Positions 35,729 through 43,585 of a stretch of DNA of 51,439 nt are shown piece by piece. Source of the stretch: Bacteroidota bacterium (GTDB lineage Bacteria; Bacteroidota; Bacteroidia; Palsa-965); assembly GCA_016194975.1 (NCBI GenBank), contig JACQAM010000028.1:1-51439 (forward strand), read 5' to 3'. The translations under genes were made by a program, and so were the position numbers. Every line of letters starts with the position of its first letter. The first letter of the stretch is position 1. Below the pieces are notes generated by a model. The model was not told the origin of the DNA. It saw only the letters and a list, made by a program, of their open reading frames with translations, and searched no databases.

Positions 35729-37096
35729 ATGAAACGTTTCCTACTGATCGGCGGATCACTTCTTCTTATTCTCATCATCATTGCTGTTGTGAAAAAAGGG
35801 CACAAGCATGATGTGGTGCAGGTGGCGACGGAAAAATCGCATCGCGGAGATATTACCGAGATCGTTTCTGCAAGCGGAAAAGTTCAGCCCGAAGTGGAAG
35901 TGAAAATAAGTTCCGACGTGTCCGGTGAGATCGTTGAACTCATGGTGAAAGAAGGCGACACTGTGAAAAAAGGCGATCTTCTTCTCCGCATCAATCCTGT
36001 CATCTATCAATCGGCTGTCGATCGCATGAATGCAACACTCAACGGATCGAAAGCGCAACTCGCCAATAGCAGCGCACGTTTGGTGCAATCGCAGGCAAAT
36101 TTTGCCAATGCAGAATCTGCTTTCAACCGGAATAAAAAACTGCACGACCAGGGCGCTATCTCCGACGCCGATTTCGAACAGAGCAAAGCAACGTATGAAA
36201 GTGCCCAGGCCGATGTGAATGCTGCAAGTGAAAGTGTGAAGAGCTCCGATTTCAATGTGGGAAGTACAATGGCTTCATTGAAGGAAGCGAATGATAATCT
36301 TGCGAAGACAACGATCTATGCGCCGGTGGGTGGAACCGTTTCGAAACTGAACAAACGAAAAGGTGAACGTGTTGTTGGAACAGCGCAGATGGAAGGAACA
36401 GAAATTCTCCGTCTTGCAAATCTCAATGAAATGGAAGTGCAGGTGGATGTGAATGAAAATGATATTCTGCGCGTCACAGCCGGCGACACGGCGCTCATTG
36501 AAGTGGATGCGCACAACAACAGGAAATTCAAAGGCATCGTGACGGAAGTGGCAAACTCTGCGAATACAACCGGAACTACCACCGACCAGGTGACGAATTT
36601 TCCGGTGAAGATCCGCATCATGCGCGAGTCGTACGAAGATCTCATTGACAAACAACATCCGGATCGTTATGTTTTTCTCCCGGGAATGTCGGCAACAGTT
36701 GAAATTCAAACGAAGTCGGTGCGCAATGTAGTTTCTGTTCCCATTCAATCGGTGACTACGCGCACAGATACGGCTGCTAAACATGGCGTAGATGAAAATG
36801 CAGGTGAAAATTCTTCCGGTGGCGGAGATGACCCGGGAATTGTTTCGGGCGACACGAAAGAAAAAAAGGAAGTGAAAGTTGCTACCGAATGTGTTTTTGT
36901 TTACCGCGAAGGTTATGTAAAACTCATTCCTGTGAAAACAGGTGTCGAAGACAATATGTACATCGAGATCACCAGCGGATTGAAAGAAGGCGATGAAGTG
37001 ATCTCCGCTCCTTACAAAGCGATCAGCACGCAATTGTTCAATAATGCGAAAGTGGAAAAAGTTTCCAAAGAACAATTGTCAGTGGTGGAGGAGTAA
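35729..37096 (+). CDS. MacA/HlyD-type periplasmic adaptor (membrane fusion protein)
   Basis: A 455-residue adaptor anchored by an N-terminal helix (residues 4-22). It has the barrel-sandwich halves GKVQPEVEVKISSDVSGEIV and KTTIYAPVGGTVSKLNKRKG, a coiled-coil hairpin between them (about 95-195) and a beta-barrel part after them. A charged Gly/Ser-rich loop (GENSSGGGDDPG, about residues 365-380) precedes the last domain. It would join TolC to an inner-membrane pump. No ABC or RND pump gene is next to it: tsaB follows. The pump may be elsewhere in the genome. Confidence 0.92.
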   Translation: MKRFLLIGGSLLLILIIIAVVKKGHKHDVVQVATEKSHRGDITEIVSASGKVQPEVEVKISSDVSGEIVELMVKEGDTVKKGDLLLRINPVIYQSAVDRMNATLNGSKAQLANSSARLVQSQANFANAESAFNRNKKLHDQGAISDADFEQSKATYESAQADVNAASESVKSSDFNVGSTMASLKEANDNLAKTTIYAPVGGTVSKLNKRKGERVVGTAQMEGTEILRLANLNEMEVQVDVNENDILRVTAGDTALIEVDAHNNRKFKGIVTEVANSANTTGTTTDQVTNFPVKIRIMRESYEDLIDKQHPDRYVFLPGMSATVEIQTKSVRNVVSVPIQSVTTRTDTAAKHGVDENAGENSSGGGDDPGIVSGDTKEKKEVKVATECVFVYREGYVKLIPVKTGVEDNMYIEITSGLKEGDEVISAPYKAISTQLFNNAKVEKVSKEQLSVVEE

Positions 37097-37099
37097 ATA

Positions 37100-37189
37100 T
37101 TTTTCACTTTTCATTTTTGATTATTGATTGACCAGTTTTTTAATGAATACTGACAAATCAAAAATGCAAAATCAAAAATCAAAAATTCA
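37100..37189. repeat. AT-rich repeated words before tsaB
   Basis: The gap holds TTTTTGATTATTGATTG followed by AATCAAAAATGC and AATCAAAAATCAAAAATTC. The two halves are largely complementary and could fold. The same AATCAACAATC-type words occur at about 10205-10226. Confidence 0.6.
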
Positions 37190-37879
37190 TTGATCCTTCT
37201 TCTCGAGTCATCCACTTCCATCTGTTCTGTTGCGCTCACGCACGCGGGGCAACTAATTTCTTTTCGTGAAGTGAATGAGTTGAATTGTCACGCGGAAAAA
37301 TTGACCGTGTTCATTGATGAAGTGATGAAGGAAGCAGTGGTAAAATTTTCCGATCTCGATGCGGTGGCAGTGAGTAAAGGGCCCGGTTCTTACACCGGTT
37401 TGCGCATTGGTGTTTCTGCAGCGAAAGGAATTTGTTACGCGGTGAAAAAACCGTTGATCGCGATCGGAACATTGGATGCAATGGCGAACGGAATGAAAGT
37501 GGATGCAAAAGAAAATGATCTGCTCATCCCGATGATCGATGCACGCAGAATGGAAGTTTACTGCTCAGTGTATGATCACAATGCAACCATGATCAAAGCT
37601 GTTGCACCATTGATCCTCGATGAAGTTGATCTAACGGGAAGATGGAAGATGGAAGATGAACACCGTACACTTTGGTTTTCCGGTGACGGTGCGGCAAAAG
37701 CAAAAGAACTTCTTTCGAAAATTCCGGATGCGCGTTTCACAGAAGCCGGAATGCCTTCCGCGAAGAATATAGCTTCACTCGCCGAAAAATATTTTGCTGA
37801 AAAGAAATTTGAAGATCTCGCTTACTTCGAACCTTTTTACCTGAAGACTTTTCATCCGGGCCCGCAGCGGTCGAAGTAA
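37190..37879 (+). CDS. tsaB: tRNA threonylcarbamoyladenosine modification protein TsaB
   Basis: A 229-residue protein of the ASKHA fold that works with TsaD, TsaE and TsaC to make t6A37 in tRNAs. The start is a TTG codon giving MILLLESSTSICSVALTHAG, which aligns with the family N-terminus. No ATG is near. Family motif: KGPGSYTGLRIGVSAAKGI. Oddity: GRWKMEDE (from residue 150) is encoded by three tandem copies of GGAAGAT (37637-37657), a type of word otherwise seen in gaps. The sequence around it aligns poorly with family members as I remember them. Confidence 0.92.
   Translation: MILLLESSTSICSVALTHAGQLISFREVNELNCHAEKLTVFIDEVMKEAVVKFSDLDAVAVSKGPGSYTGLRIGVSAAKGICYAVKKPLIAIGTLDAMANGMKVDAKENDLLIPMIDARRMEVYCSVYDHNATMIKAVAPLILDEVDLTGRWKMEDEHRTLWFSGDGAAKAKELLSKIPDARFTEAGMPSAKNIASLAEKYFAEKKFEDLAYFEPFYLKTFHPGPQRSK
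37637..37657 (+). repeat. 7-bp tandem repeat (3 copies) inside tsaB
   Basis: GGAAGAT is repeated three times in a row. The 7-bp period is not a multiple of three, so each copy is translated in a different frame. The total of 21 bases keeps the gene in frame. Confidence 0.8.
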
Positions 37880-37931
37880 ATTGTAACTAATCTAAAAAGG
37901 GGATTCTTATACATGTGAAAGCTATTACTCA

Positions 37932-39347
37932 CTACTTCACAATAATAATTTTCCCACTCTTCAAAATTGTATCAGAGTTTCTTATTTGATAAGAATAAAC
38001 AGCAGAAGCCAAATTCAATTTAATCGGAAAGGCTTGATTTCCTTGTGGTATTTCTGCATCCCAAACTTTTTGACCGATCATATCAAACACTTCTATTCTT
38101 GAATCAGTTGGAAAATTTCCTTCGATGCTGAATTCACCGTTTGATGGATTAGGAAATATGCTGATTGTATTTTCTTTCGTTAAAGTATTAATACTTGTAT
38201 TCGTTAATCCCAATTCCACTAAATCTCCATAGGGATGACTTCCGTTCATTCCATTAAAATCGAACAAGTCTGTTAGAACTCCAGTATTTGTGTCATAAGA
38301 AAAAATATTACCAAGTGAATCTGTACCTCCCAGTTGTGTCATTCCATAAAAGATTCCGTCAATAGTCATAATCAAGGTTCCTTCAGGCTGATTTCCATTT
38401 ACACCATTAAAATCAAACCTGTTTGTAAATGTTGAACTATTGGGGTCATAGGAAAAAATATTTCCATTGTTTGATACTCCTCCGTTCTGGGTCATACCAA
38501 ACAAAATTCCGTTAGCATTTTGTACTAATGATCCTCTGGGCCATTTCCCATTTGCTCCATTGAAATTTTGGAGATTGAGCAGTGTTCCATAAAGCGGATC
38601 GAAAAGAAAAATATTCCCTAAACTGTCAGCCCCCCCTAATTGTGTCATTCCGTATAAGTAGCCATCATTTCCTTGTATGAGTGACCCATAAGGATCTTTT
38701 CCACTAGTCTGTAAAAAATTAAATTCGCCAGAACATATTCCGGTAATGGGATCATATGAAAATATATCACCAATATGATAAATTCCTCCTTTTAGAGTCA
38801 TTCCGTATAATTTTCCATCAGACGCTTGCATTAATGAACCAAATGGTTTGTGCGTCCAACCAAGTGCTAAGTCATATAAATATGTGAATATTCCGTTTGA
38901 AGGATCAAATACAAAAATATTTCCCCAATTGCAGGAGCTTGTATATGATCCACCATTCTTAGTCATTCCGTATAATTTTCCATCAGACGCTAATAAAAGC
39001 GACCCGCTTGGAAGCCATCCGTCAAACATATTAAAATCATGTAATTTTGTGAAAACTAAATTTGTAGGGTCAATTGAAAAGAGTGTACCTGCATTTGAAA
39101 TTCCACCTTGTTCAGCCATTCCATATAATTTCCCATTATTTGCCTGAACTAAAGAGCCGTAGGGATATTTACCATTGGTATCATTGAAATTGTATAAAAC
39201 AGAAAAATTCGCATTTGAAAGATCATAAGAGAATATTGTACCGTTATTATATGTTCCCCCGTCTTTTGTCATTCCGTAAAAAACGTGTTGGGCTTGTAGC
39301 GTAGCGAACAAATTCAAGAACAAGAGCAGTGAACTAATTTTTTTCAT
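37932..39347 (-). CDS. GloVer-type tandem-repeat secreted protein, T9SS cargo
   Basis: A 471-residue protein with a signal peptide (about 1-20, ending ATLQAQ). The body has seven repeats of a unit of about 50-60 residues with the core LYGMTxxGGxxxxGNIFSYD and FNGxNGxxPxGSL, the pattern of the GloVer/TIGR03803 repeats. The C-terminus (ISIFPNPSNGEFSIEGNFPT to KSGKIIIVK) is a T9SS type A sorting domain. The base composition is visibly AT-richer than neighbours: one 60-base line (38401-38460) has 18 G+C. The start MKKISS was chosen over an ATG six codons upstream because it begins the signal peptide. It may have been gained by transfer. Its binding target is unknown. Confidence 0.85.
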   Translation of the reverse strand: MKKISSLLLFLNLFATLQAQHVFYGMTKDGGTYNNGTIFSYDLSNANFSVLYNFNDTNGKYPYGSLVQANNGKLYGMAEQGGISNAGTLFSIDPTNLVFTKLHDFNMFDGWLPSGSLLLASDGKLYGMTKNGGSYTSSCNWGNIFVFDPSNGIFTYLYDLALGWTHKPFGSLMQASDGKLYGMTLKGGIYHIGDIFSYDPITGICSGEFNFLQTSGKDPYGSLIQGNDGYLYGMTQLGGADSLGNIFLFDPLYGTLLNLQNFNGANGKWPRGSLVQNANGILFGMTQNGGVSNNGNIFSYDPNSSTFTNRFDFNGVNGNQPEGTLIMTIDGIFYGMTQLGGTDSLGNIFSYDTNTGVLTDLFDFNGMNGSHPYGDLVELGLTNTSINTLTKENTISIFPNPSNGEFSIEGNFPTDSRIEVFDMIGQKVWDAEIPQGNQAFPIKLNLASAVYSYQIRNSDTILKSGKIIIVK

Positions 39348-39511
39348 CTTTTTAGATTTAAGCAAAACTTTGATTCATTCTGCCTAATAAAATTAGAGGA
39401 AACTATTTGCAAATCAGAACAAGTATATCCCAAGAATATACATGTCCAAACGAGTTCGATTGACTAAACTCTTTTGTGACTTTTACACTTATGCTTTAGA
39501 ACTGACCACTT

Positions 39512-39592
39512 ATAAAATCTATCCTTCTCTTCGGTCGTGATGAATTTATCATTCGAAGCAGTAACAACTGTCAGTTTTATTTTTTCAGAGTG
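39512..39592 (-). pseudogene. Decayed C-terminal fragment of an alpha/beta hydrolase
   Basis: In the gap after the hydrolase stop, the minus strand in another frame reads EKIKLTVVTASNDKFITT followed by EEKDRF. The intact hydrolase next door has EKIPDRTNVTIITASNDRYV followed by SPGQEEKQVEE. The match covers the catalytic Asp region. The fragment has no start, and the upstream half is missing. It is most likely the remnant of a second, diverged copy lost by deletion between the two genes. Confidence 0.65.
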
Positions 39593-39593
39593 A

Positions 39594-40223
39594 TCACCGC
39601 AAAATTTCCCTCACCACTTCCGCATCCATTTCATGCTCTCCCTCAAAACGGATATGACGCAGATCCGGCCTTAATTTTTTCATTTCCTCTACTTGTTTTT
39701 CTTCCTGCCCGGGAGAAACGTAACGATCATTTGATGCCGTAATAATTGTCACGTTCGTGCGATCCGGAATTTTTTCCAGAGAAAGATCCGGCGGAAAAAA
39801 TCCGCAGTAAAGAATAAGTTCATCCATTCCCGATTTTCCCATCGCCGCCCAGCGTGAAGCCGTTGCAGCTCCCTGAGAAAATCCAAGAACGGAAATTTTT
39901 ATTTCCTGCTCCGTTTCTCCCAACACCTCATCATGCACACAGTCGAGAAAAAAAACATAATCGCGGATATCATCGAGCCGGTCTTCTTTCGTCATCCACG
40001 ACGCAACAACTTTTTCATGGCCTTTCGAATAAAAACGATGCAACCCTTCCGGTGCAATGATCAGTAATTCTTTTTTTACCAATGAAGAAAATTTTTCCAG
40101 GAACTCATCCGCCAATTGCGAATACCCGTGCAATACAAATAAAACCTGCTTCGTTTCGCTGTTCAATTCCCCGAGCGAAAAATAACGCGCTGTCTTTTCT
40201 GTTATCAGTTTGTTCTTTTTCAT
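39594..40223 (-). CDS. Alpha/beta hydrolase (phospholipase/carboxylesterase-like)
   Basis: A 209-residue cytoplasmic hydrolase. Motifs are FVLHGYSQLADEF (oxyanion region), LGFSQGAATASRW with the nucleophile Ser116, ITASNDRYVSPGQ with the probable catalytic Asp, and FEGEHEMD with the catalytic His. This is the pattern of the small carboxylesterase group of dienelactone hydrolase-like enzymes. The substrate is unknown. A decayed relative of its C-terminal part lies directly behind it (39512-39592). Confidence 0.85.
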   Translation of the reverse strand: MKKNKLITEKTARYFSLGELNSETKQVLFVLHGYSQLADEFLEKFSSLVKKELLIIAPEGLHRFYSKGHEKVVASWMTKEDRLDDIRDYVFFLDCVHDEVLGETEQEIKISVLGFSQGAATASRWAAMGKSGMDELILYCGFFPPDLSLEKIPDRTNVTIITASNDRYVSPGQEEKQVEEMKKLRPDLRHIRFEGEHEMDAEVVREILR

Positions 40224-40375
40224 CGGTTACGAATTACGAATGAACTCGAATATGCGTATCACTGATTCTTCACTACTGATAAACACGACTGCCGCTGGCG
40301 CTTAAAAACTACTGCCTACTGCTTTCTGCTTTCTACCCCGCCGCTCCCGCTTGCAATCGGGATTCGTCGGGCAAG

Positions 40376-41569
40376 CTACGGCTTCCCGCCTTCTGAAACA
40401 CTGTCCGAATCTTTTTCATCGACCGGCAACGGCATCACGTGGGCGCCGAGAATTTCAAGAATGGGCCGCGGATAATAAATTCCTTTGTTGAATTTATTGC
40501 AGAGAATAATGATCGTCACGTCATCAGAAATTCCGCGATAGAACGCCGAGGTATATCCATGCCACCAGCCATTATGAAAAACAGATTTCGCTCCATCGTC
40601 AAATGAAAGTATTCTCCATCCATAACCGTAATCCTGATTTTTCTTTTTCAGCAAATCGGGGCTATGGCCGGTGAATGCTTCCGCGAGCGTTTCTTTTTTC
40701 AGGATGCTACCGTTCTTCAACGCACGATCCCATTTGAAAAGATCTTCTACCGAAGAAAAAACGCCTTTGTCGCCCGCCACTCCATCGAGAAAATTATCCT
40801 GCCACCAGCTCCATTGTTTGAAATATCCTTTTGTTTTTCCGGGATGATCTTTTCCATCGGTGTTGATCCACGTATGCGTCATCTTCAATGGAATGAAAAA
40901 ATTCGCCTGCATAAAGTCGCAGAATTTCTGTCCCGAAATTTTTTCGACAATACTTGCGAGCACTACGTAACCGGTATTGCTGTAATCAAATTTTTCCCCG
41001 GGCGCATGCGCGGCTCGCACATCCAGGCGCTTCATAAGCGCGAGCACACTGTCGTTCGTGTACACAGGCGGTTCATCGATCTTCTGCTGTCGAAAATAAT
41101 TATCGCAGATGTTCGTGTACTTGTCCAACCCGGCGCGATGCGTGAGTAATTGTTCAATGGTAATTCCACTCCACGGAAAACCCGGAAGATATTTTTCAGG
41201 CGAATCGCTGTATTTCAATTTTCCCTGCTGCCTGAGCAACATGATCGCAGCTGCGGTGAATTGCTTGGAAACAGAAGCAAGTTGAAAAGAACAATCGAGT
41301 GTAAGTGAATCGCGTTGTTCATGATCGCGCCATCCGAACGATTTTTCGTAGAGCACCACTCCGCGCTGCGCGACCAGCACACAACCACTGAAAACGCCGT
41401 CTTTGAACCGATGCTGGAAAAAAGTATCGAGCTGCGAATGTTTCTGGTCGCCGTTGATCAGTTTGTAAATGATCGCCGTGCTGTCGATTGCCGGCGCAAT
41501 TGTCTTGGGTTGTGCTGAATTACAACCTGCAAGGACCATGACCGGAATAAGGAAAAGAAAATTTCGCAT
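40376..41569 (-). CDS. Serine hydrolase lipoprotein (beta-lactamase/D-Ala-D-Ala peptidase-like)
   Basis: A 397-residue protein with a lipoprotein signal peptide (lipobox LAGC, Cys16). The penicillin-binding fold is shown by the SxxK motif Ser99-Val-Ser-Lys102, the YSN motif in FDYSNTGYVVLAS and HNGWWHG near the C-terminus, in place of KTG. Proteins of this class C/esterase-like group act on D-amino acid peptides or esters, and few are true beta-lactamases. It probably sits in the periplasm or outer membrane. A short palindrome (GCTTGC 40349-40354, GCAAGC 40371-40376) overlaps its stop codon. Confidence 0.88.
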   Translation of the reverse strand: MRNFLFLIPVMVLAGCNSAQPKTIAPAIDSTAIIYKLINGDQKHSQLDTFFQHRFKDGVFSGCVLVAQRGVVLYEKSFGWRDHEQRDSLTLDCSFQLASVSKQFTAAAIMLLRQQGKLKYSDSPEKYLPGFPWSGITIEQLLTHRAGLDKYTNICDNYFRQQKIDEPPVYTNDSVLALMKRLDVRAAHAPGEKFDYSNTGYVVLASIVEKISGQKFCDFMQANFFIPLKMTHTWINTDGKDHPGKTKGYFKQWSWWQDNFLDGVAGDKGVFSSVEDLFKWDRALKNGSILKKETLAEAFTGHSPDLLKKKNQDYGYGWRILSFDDGAKSVFHNGWWHGYTSAFYRGISDDVTIIILCNKFNKGIYYPRPILEILGAHVMPLPVDEKDSDSVSEGGKP

Positions 41570-41698
41570 ACGGAATTTGCTTCTGCAAAATCAGGATAAT
41601 TGTTCATCACTGGATCCATGGTGTCTTCTCGTTATTCACAGCCGGTTTTTAACAAGTAGGATCGTTTCGCAGATGAATTGCATTAAGATTTTTCAGGA

Positions 41699-41740
41699 GC
41701 CTGCCCGCCGAAACGCAAGCCCGTGCTTCGGCAGGCGGGC
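41699..41740. repeat. GC-rich extragenic palindrome
   Basis: GCCTGCCCGCCGAA (41699-41712) is complementary at 12 of 14 positions to TTCGGCAGGCGGGC (41727-41740), around a 14-nt centre that itself folds (GCAAGCCCGTGC). It resembles the insert in nadB (12545-12596) and the stretch at 51374-51411. Confidence 0.75.
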
Positions 41741-41772
41741 GCATCACTATCACTTTAATCAAATCATCAATA

Positions 41773-41806
41773 AAAAAACCTCCATGCAATGCAAGGAGGT
41801 TTTTTT
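41773..41806 (-). terminator. Rho-independent terminator of the coiled-coil lipoprotein gene
   Basis: AAAAAACCTCC pairs with GGAGGTTTTTT around an 11-nt loop that contains the palindrome TGCATTGCA (minus strand). It lies 21 nt after the stop of the minus-strand gene. With T runs on both strands it could stop transcription from both sides. Confidence 0.85.
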
Positions 41807-41827
41807 TGAATTTTATTTTTCGCCGGA

Positions 41828-42676
41828 TCATTCCACAATGATCACGCAGTATTTCGACACGCTCCAGAATTTATCTTTATCCGTGATCACGATCTTCGTG
41901 ATCTTTCCATTCTCATTCGTGAAAGAATAAGAACTCGCCGGGTGCGTGGTCGCGAGAGTGGCTTTCTTCACTCCTCCAAGCGGAATTTCACTGATCTCGG
42001 TATAATCGACCTGCGTAAAATATTTTGTGTTCAGGTCATCCGAAAGTTTTTGTGTTTTACCAATACCGATGAATCCGCCTTCTTTGGTGAGTACGCCTTC
42101 GCTCGTCAGTGTTTTCGAATTACCATAAGCATAATAGGCGGTGTGAAGTTGCGTAGTCATCGCATCATTCTGCTGTTGCGTTTCCTGGTAATTCATCGAG
42201 AGATTACTCAGTTCGAGATTCAACGCCTGCAACTGGTCGCGCAATTCGGTGATCTCCTGCTCACGATCGGCCAGTTCTTTCGTCAGGTTGTCGATCGTGG
42301 TTTGCATAGAAGCAATTTTCAGATCGGCACTTTTCAGATTTTTTTTCGCGGCAGCAAGGCGTTGTTTGTTTTTCACCATCATATCGTAAATGGCGCTAAT
42401 GTCATTCGTGATCTGGTCCTTGCGGCTGCTCACATCTCCGCCAGTCGTATCAGCAGTAATGATCTTTTCTTTTTTCTTGATCTCATCAAGATTAGTCTGG
42501 ATATCATTCATGGCGCGGAAAAAAGAATCGAGCGCAGCAGCTTGCTTCGAGTTGACGCCGTTAAGATTTTCGTTAGCGTTGGTAAGACTGTCTTTCACCG
42601 GATCTTTTGCAGGTCCGTCGCTTGAACAGGAGAACCAGAACGGTGTAAGCAGCAGGAGAAAACATATTTTTTTCAT
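41828..42676 (-). CDS. Coiled-coil lipoprotein, possible Cbp1-like adhesin
   Basis: A 282-residue protein with a lipoprotein signal peptide ending FWFSC (Cys16). Residues about 40-185 are a long coiled coil with heptads such as LADREQEITELRDQLQALNL. The C-terminal part contains EGGFIGIGKTQKLSDDLNTK and YFTQVDYTEISEIPLGG, which I associate with Bacteroidota lipoproteins annotated as Cbp1-like collagen-binding adhesins, though this is from memory. The start MKKICF was chosen to fit the signal peptide. The box TAACTTTG is 24 nt before the ATG. The C-terminal TKIVITDKDKFWSVSKYCVI looks like a small beta domain. Confidence 0.75.
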   Translation of the reverse strand: MKKICFLLLLTPFWFSCSSDGPAKDPVKDSLTNANENLNGVNSKQAAALDSFFRAMNDIQTNLDEIKKKEKIITADTTGGDVSSRKDQITNDISAIYDMMVKNKQRLAAAKKNLKSADLKIASMQTTIDNLTKELADREQEITELRDQLQALNLELSNLSMNYQETQQQNDAMTTQLHTAYYAYGNSKTLTSEGVLTKEGGFIGIGKTQKLSDDLNTKYFTQVDYTEISEIPLGGVKKATLATTHPASSYSFTNENGKITKIVITDKDKFWSVSKYCVIIVE

Positions 42677-42700
42677 AATGCGGTTTGTTTTTTGAAGAAA

Positions 42701-42708
42701 CAAAGTTA
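42701..42708 (-). promoter_or_regulatory. -7 promoter box TAACTTTG for the coiled-coil lipoprotein
   Basis: An exact TAnnTTTG match on the minus strand, 24 nt before the start codon at 42676. Confidence 0.5.
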
Positions 42709-42770
42709 AAAAAAACACGTAGCCGAAGGACGTGAATTTCGACAGCCAGCAGGAACTTTTCGTCCGTTTG

Positions 42771-43373
42771 TTAAGCTTTCACAAAAGCTTTTTTCAGGTG
42801 CTTGTAAGACTCCCTGATCTCCGCATAACGGCGCTGGCGTTTCTTCGCAAATTCCTCCTTCTTCACAGCAACTTTTGCTTTTGTTTTCGCGAGCATTTCC
42901 GAAAGATCATGTTTCTTATTCTCGAACTCTTCGAGCGCTTCCATTTGCCCGAGCGCATAATGAATGCGGATCACTTCCAGTTTGATGCGCATGGTTTCTA
43001 TTTCATGCAACAGTTCTTCTTCAAAGCCGGAAGCTTTCTCCGCCGATTTGATTTTCCGTTCAAGCTTGTCCATCGATTTGCTGATCTTTTTTTTCTGCTC
43101 TTCAAATTTATCCCTGCTATCGGCTTTTCCGAGCGAAAGCTGCACTTGTAATTCATCCACTTCGGCACGAAGATCATTTGCCGCGCGGCGCGACTGCGTA
43201 CCGATCTTCGCTTTTGCATTGTGAAGAAAAGAATTGAATTTCTTTTTCACTTCTTCGTATTTATCAGCGGCTTCTGCTTCACCGAGCGAAAGTTGTACCT
43301 GCAAATTTTCAATGCCGGTTGCTGCTTTTCTAAGCAATGTTGCGAATTTCTCGCCTGATTTTTCGTTTGCCAT
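42771..43373 (-). CDS. Cytoplasmic coiled-coil protein with threefold internal repeat
   Basis: A 200-residue, highly charged, all-helical protein with no signal peptide. It contains three related units: LQVQLSLG at residues 24-31, the identical LQVQLSLG at 75-82 and the diverged IRIHYALG at 135-142. Each is followed by an acidic/aromatic D-K-Y/F-EE-type stretch and a lysine-rich helix (EEVKKKF, EEQKKKI, ENKKHDL). I do not recognise the family. The repeats could form a stack of helical hairpins or an extended rod. It lies next to the coiled-coil lipoprotein, and both precede the PBP4 gene on the same strand. Confidence 0.75.
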   Translation of the reverse strand: MANEKSGEKFATLLRKAATGIENLQVQLSLGEAEAADKYEEVKKKFNSFLHNAKAKIGTQSRRAANDLRAEVDELQVQLSLGKADSRDKFEEQKKKISKSMDKLERKIKSAEKASGFEEELLHEIETMRIKLEVIRIHYALGQMEALEEFENKKHDLSEMLAKTKAKVAVKKEEFAKKRQRRYAEIRESYKHLKKAFVKA

Positions 43374-43513
43374 TTTATTCCGGATTTATTATTGAAACGA
43401 AATTGCTGCGGAAAAATCAAAATGATAATGACACCGGTCAAATGAAAGGATGATGGTGGTCACTTTTTCTATACAAGGAAACTTCGGGAGAAATGATTTG
43501 GCCTCTGTGAAAT

Positions 43514-43579
43514 GGTTATGAGTTTTGAGTTGTGGATTTTGAGTAAAGCTTTTTCCTCCACTTCGTGAAACTCATAACC
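43514..43579. repeat. 11-bp inverted repeat built of recurring words
   Basis: GGTTATGAGTT (43514-43524) is the exact reverse complement of AACTCATAACC (43569-43579). Further ATAACTCAT-like words follow at once. The gap 43374-43585 shows no gene. Confidence 0.6.
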
Positions 43580-43585
43580 CATAAC

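Noticed and set aside
36275-37075. 266-codon minus-strand open frame
   Set aside because: It is antisense to the adaptor gene, with shadow composition.
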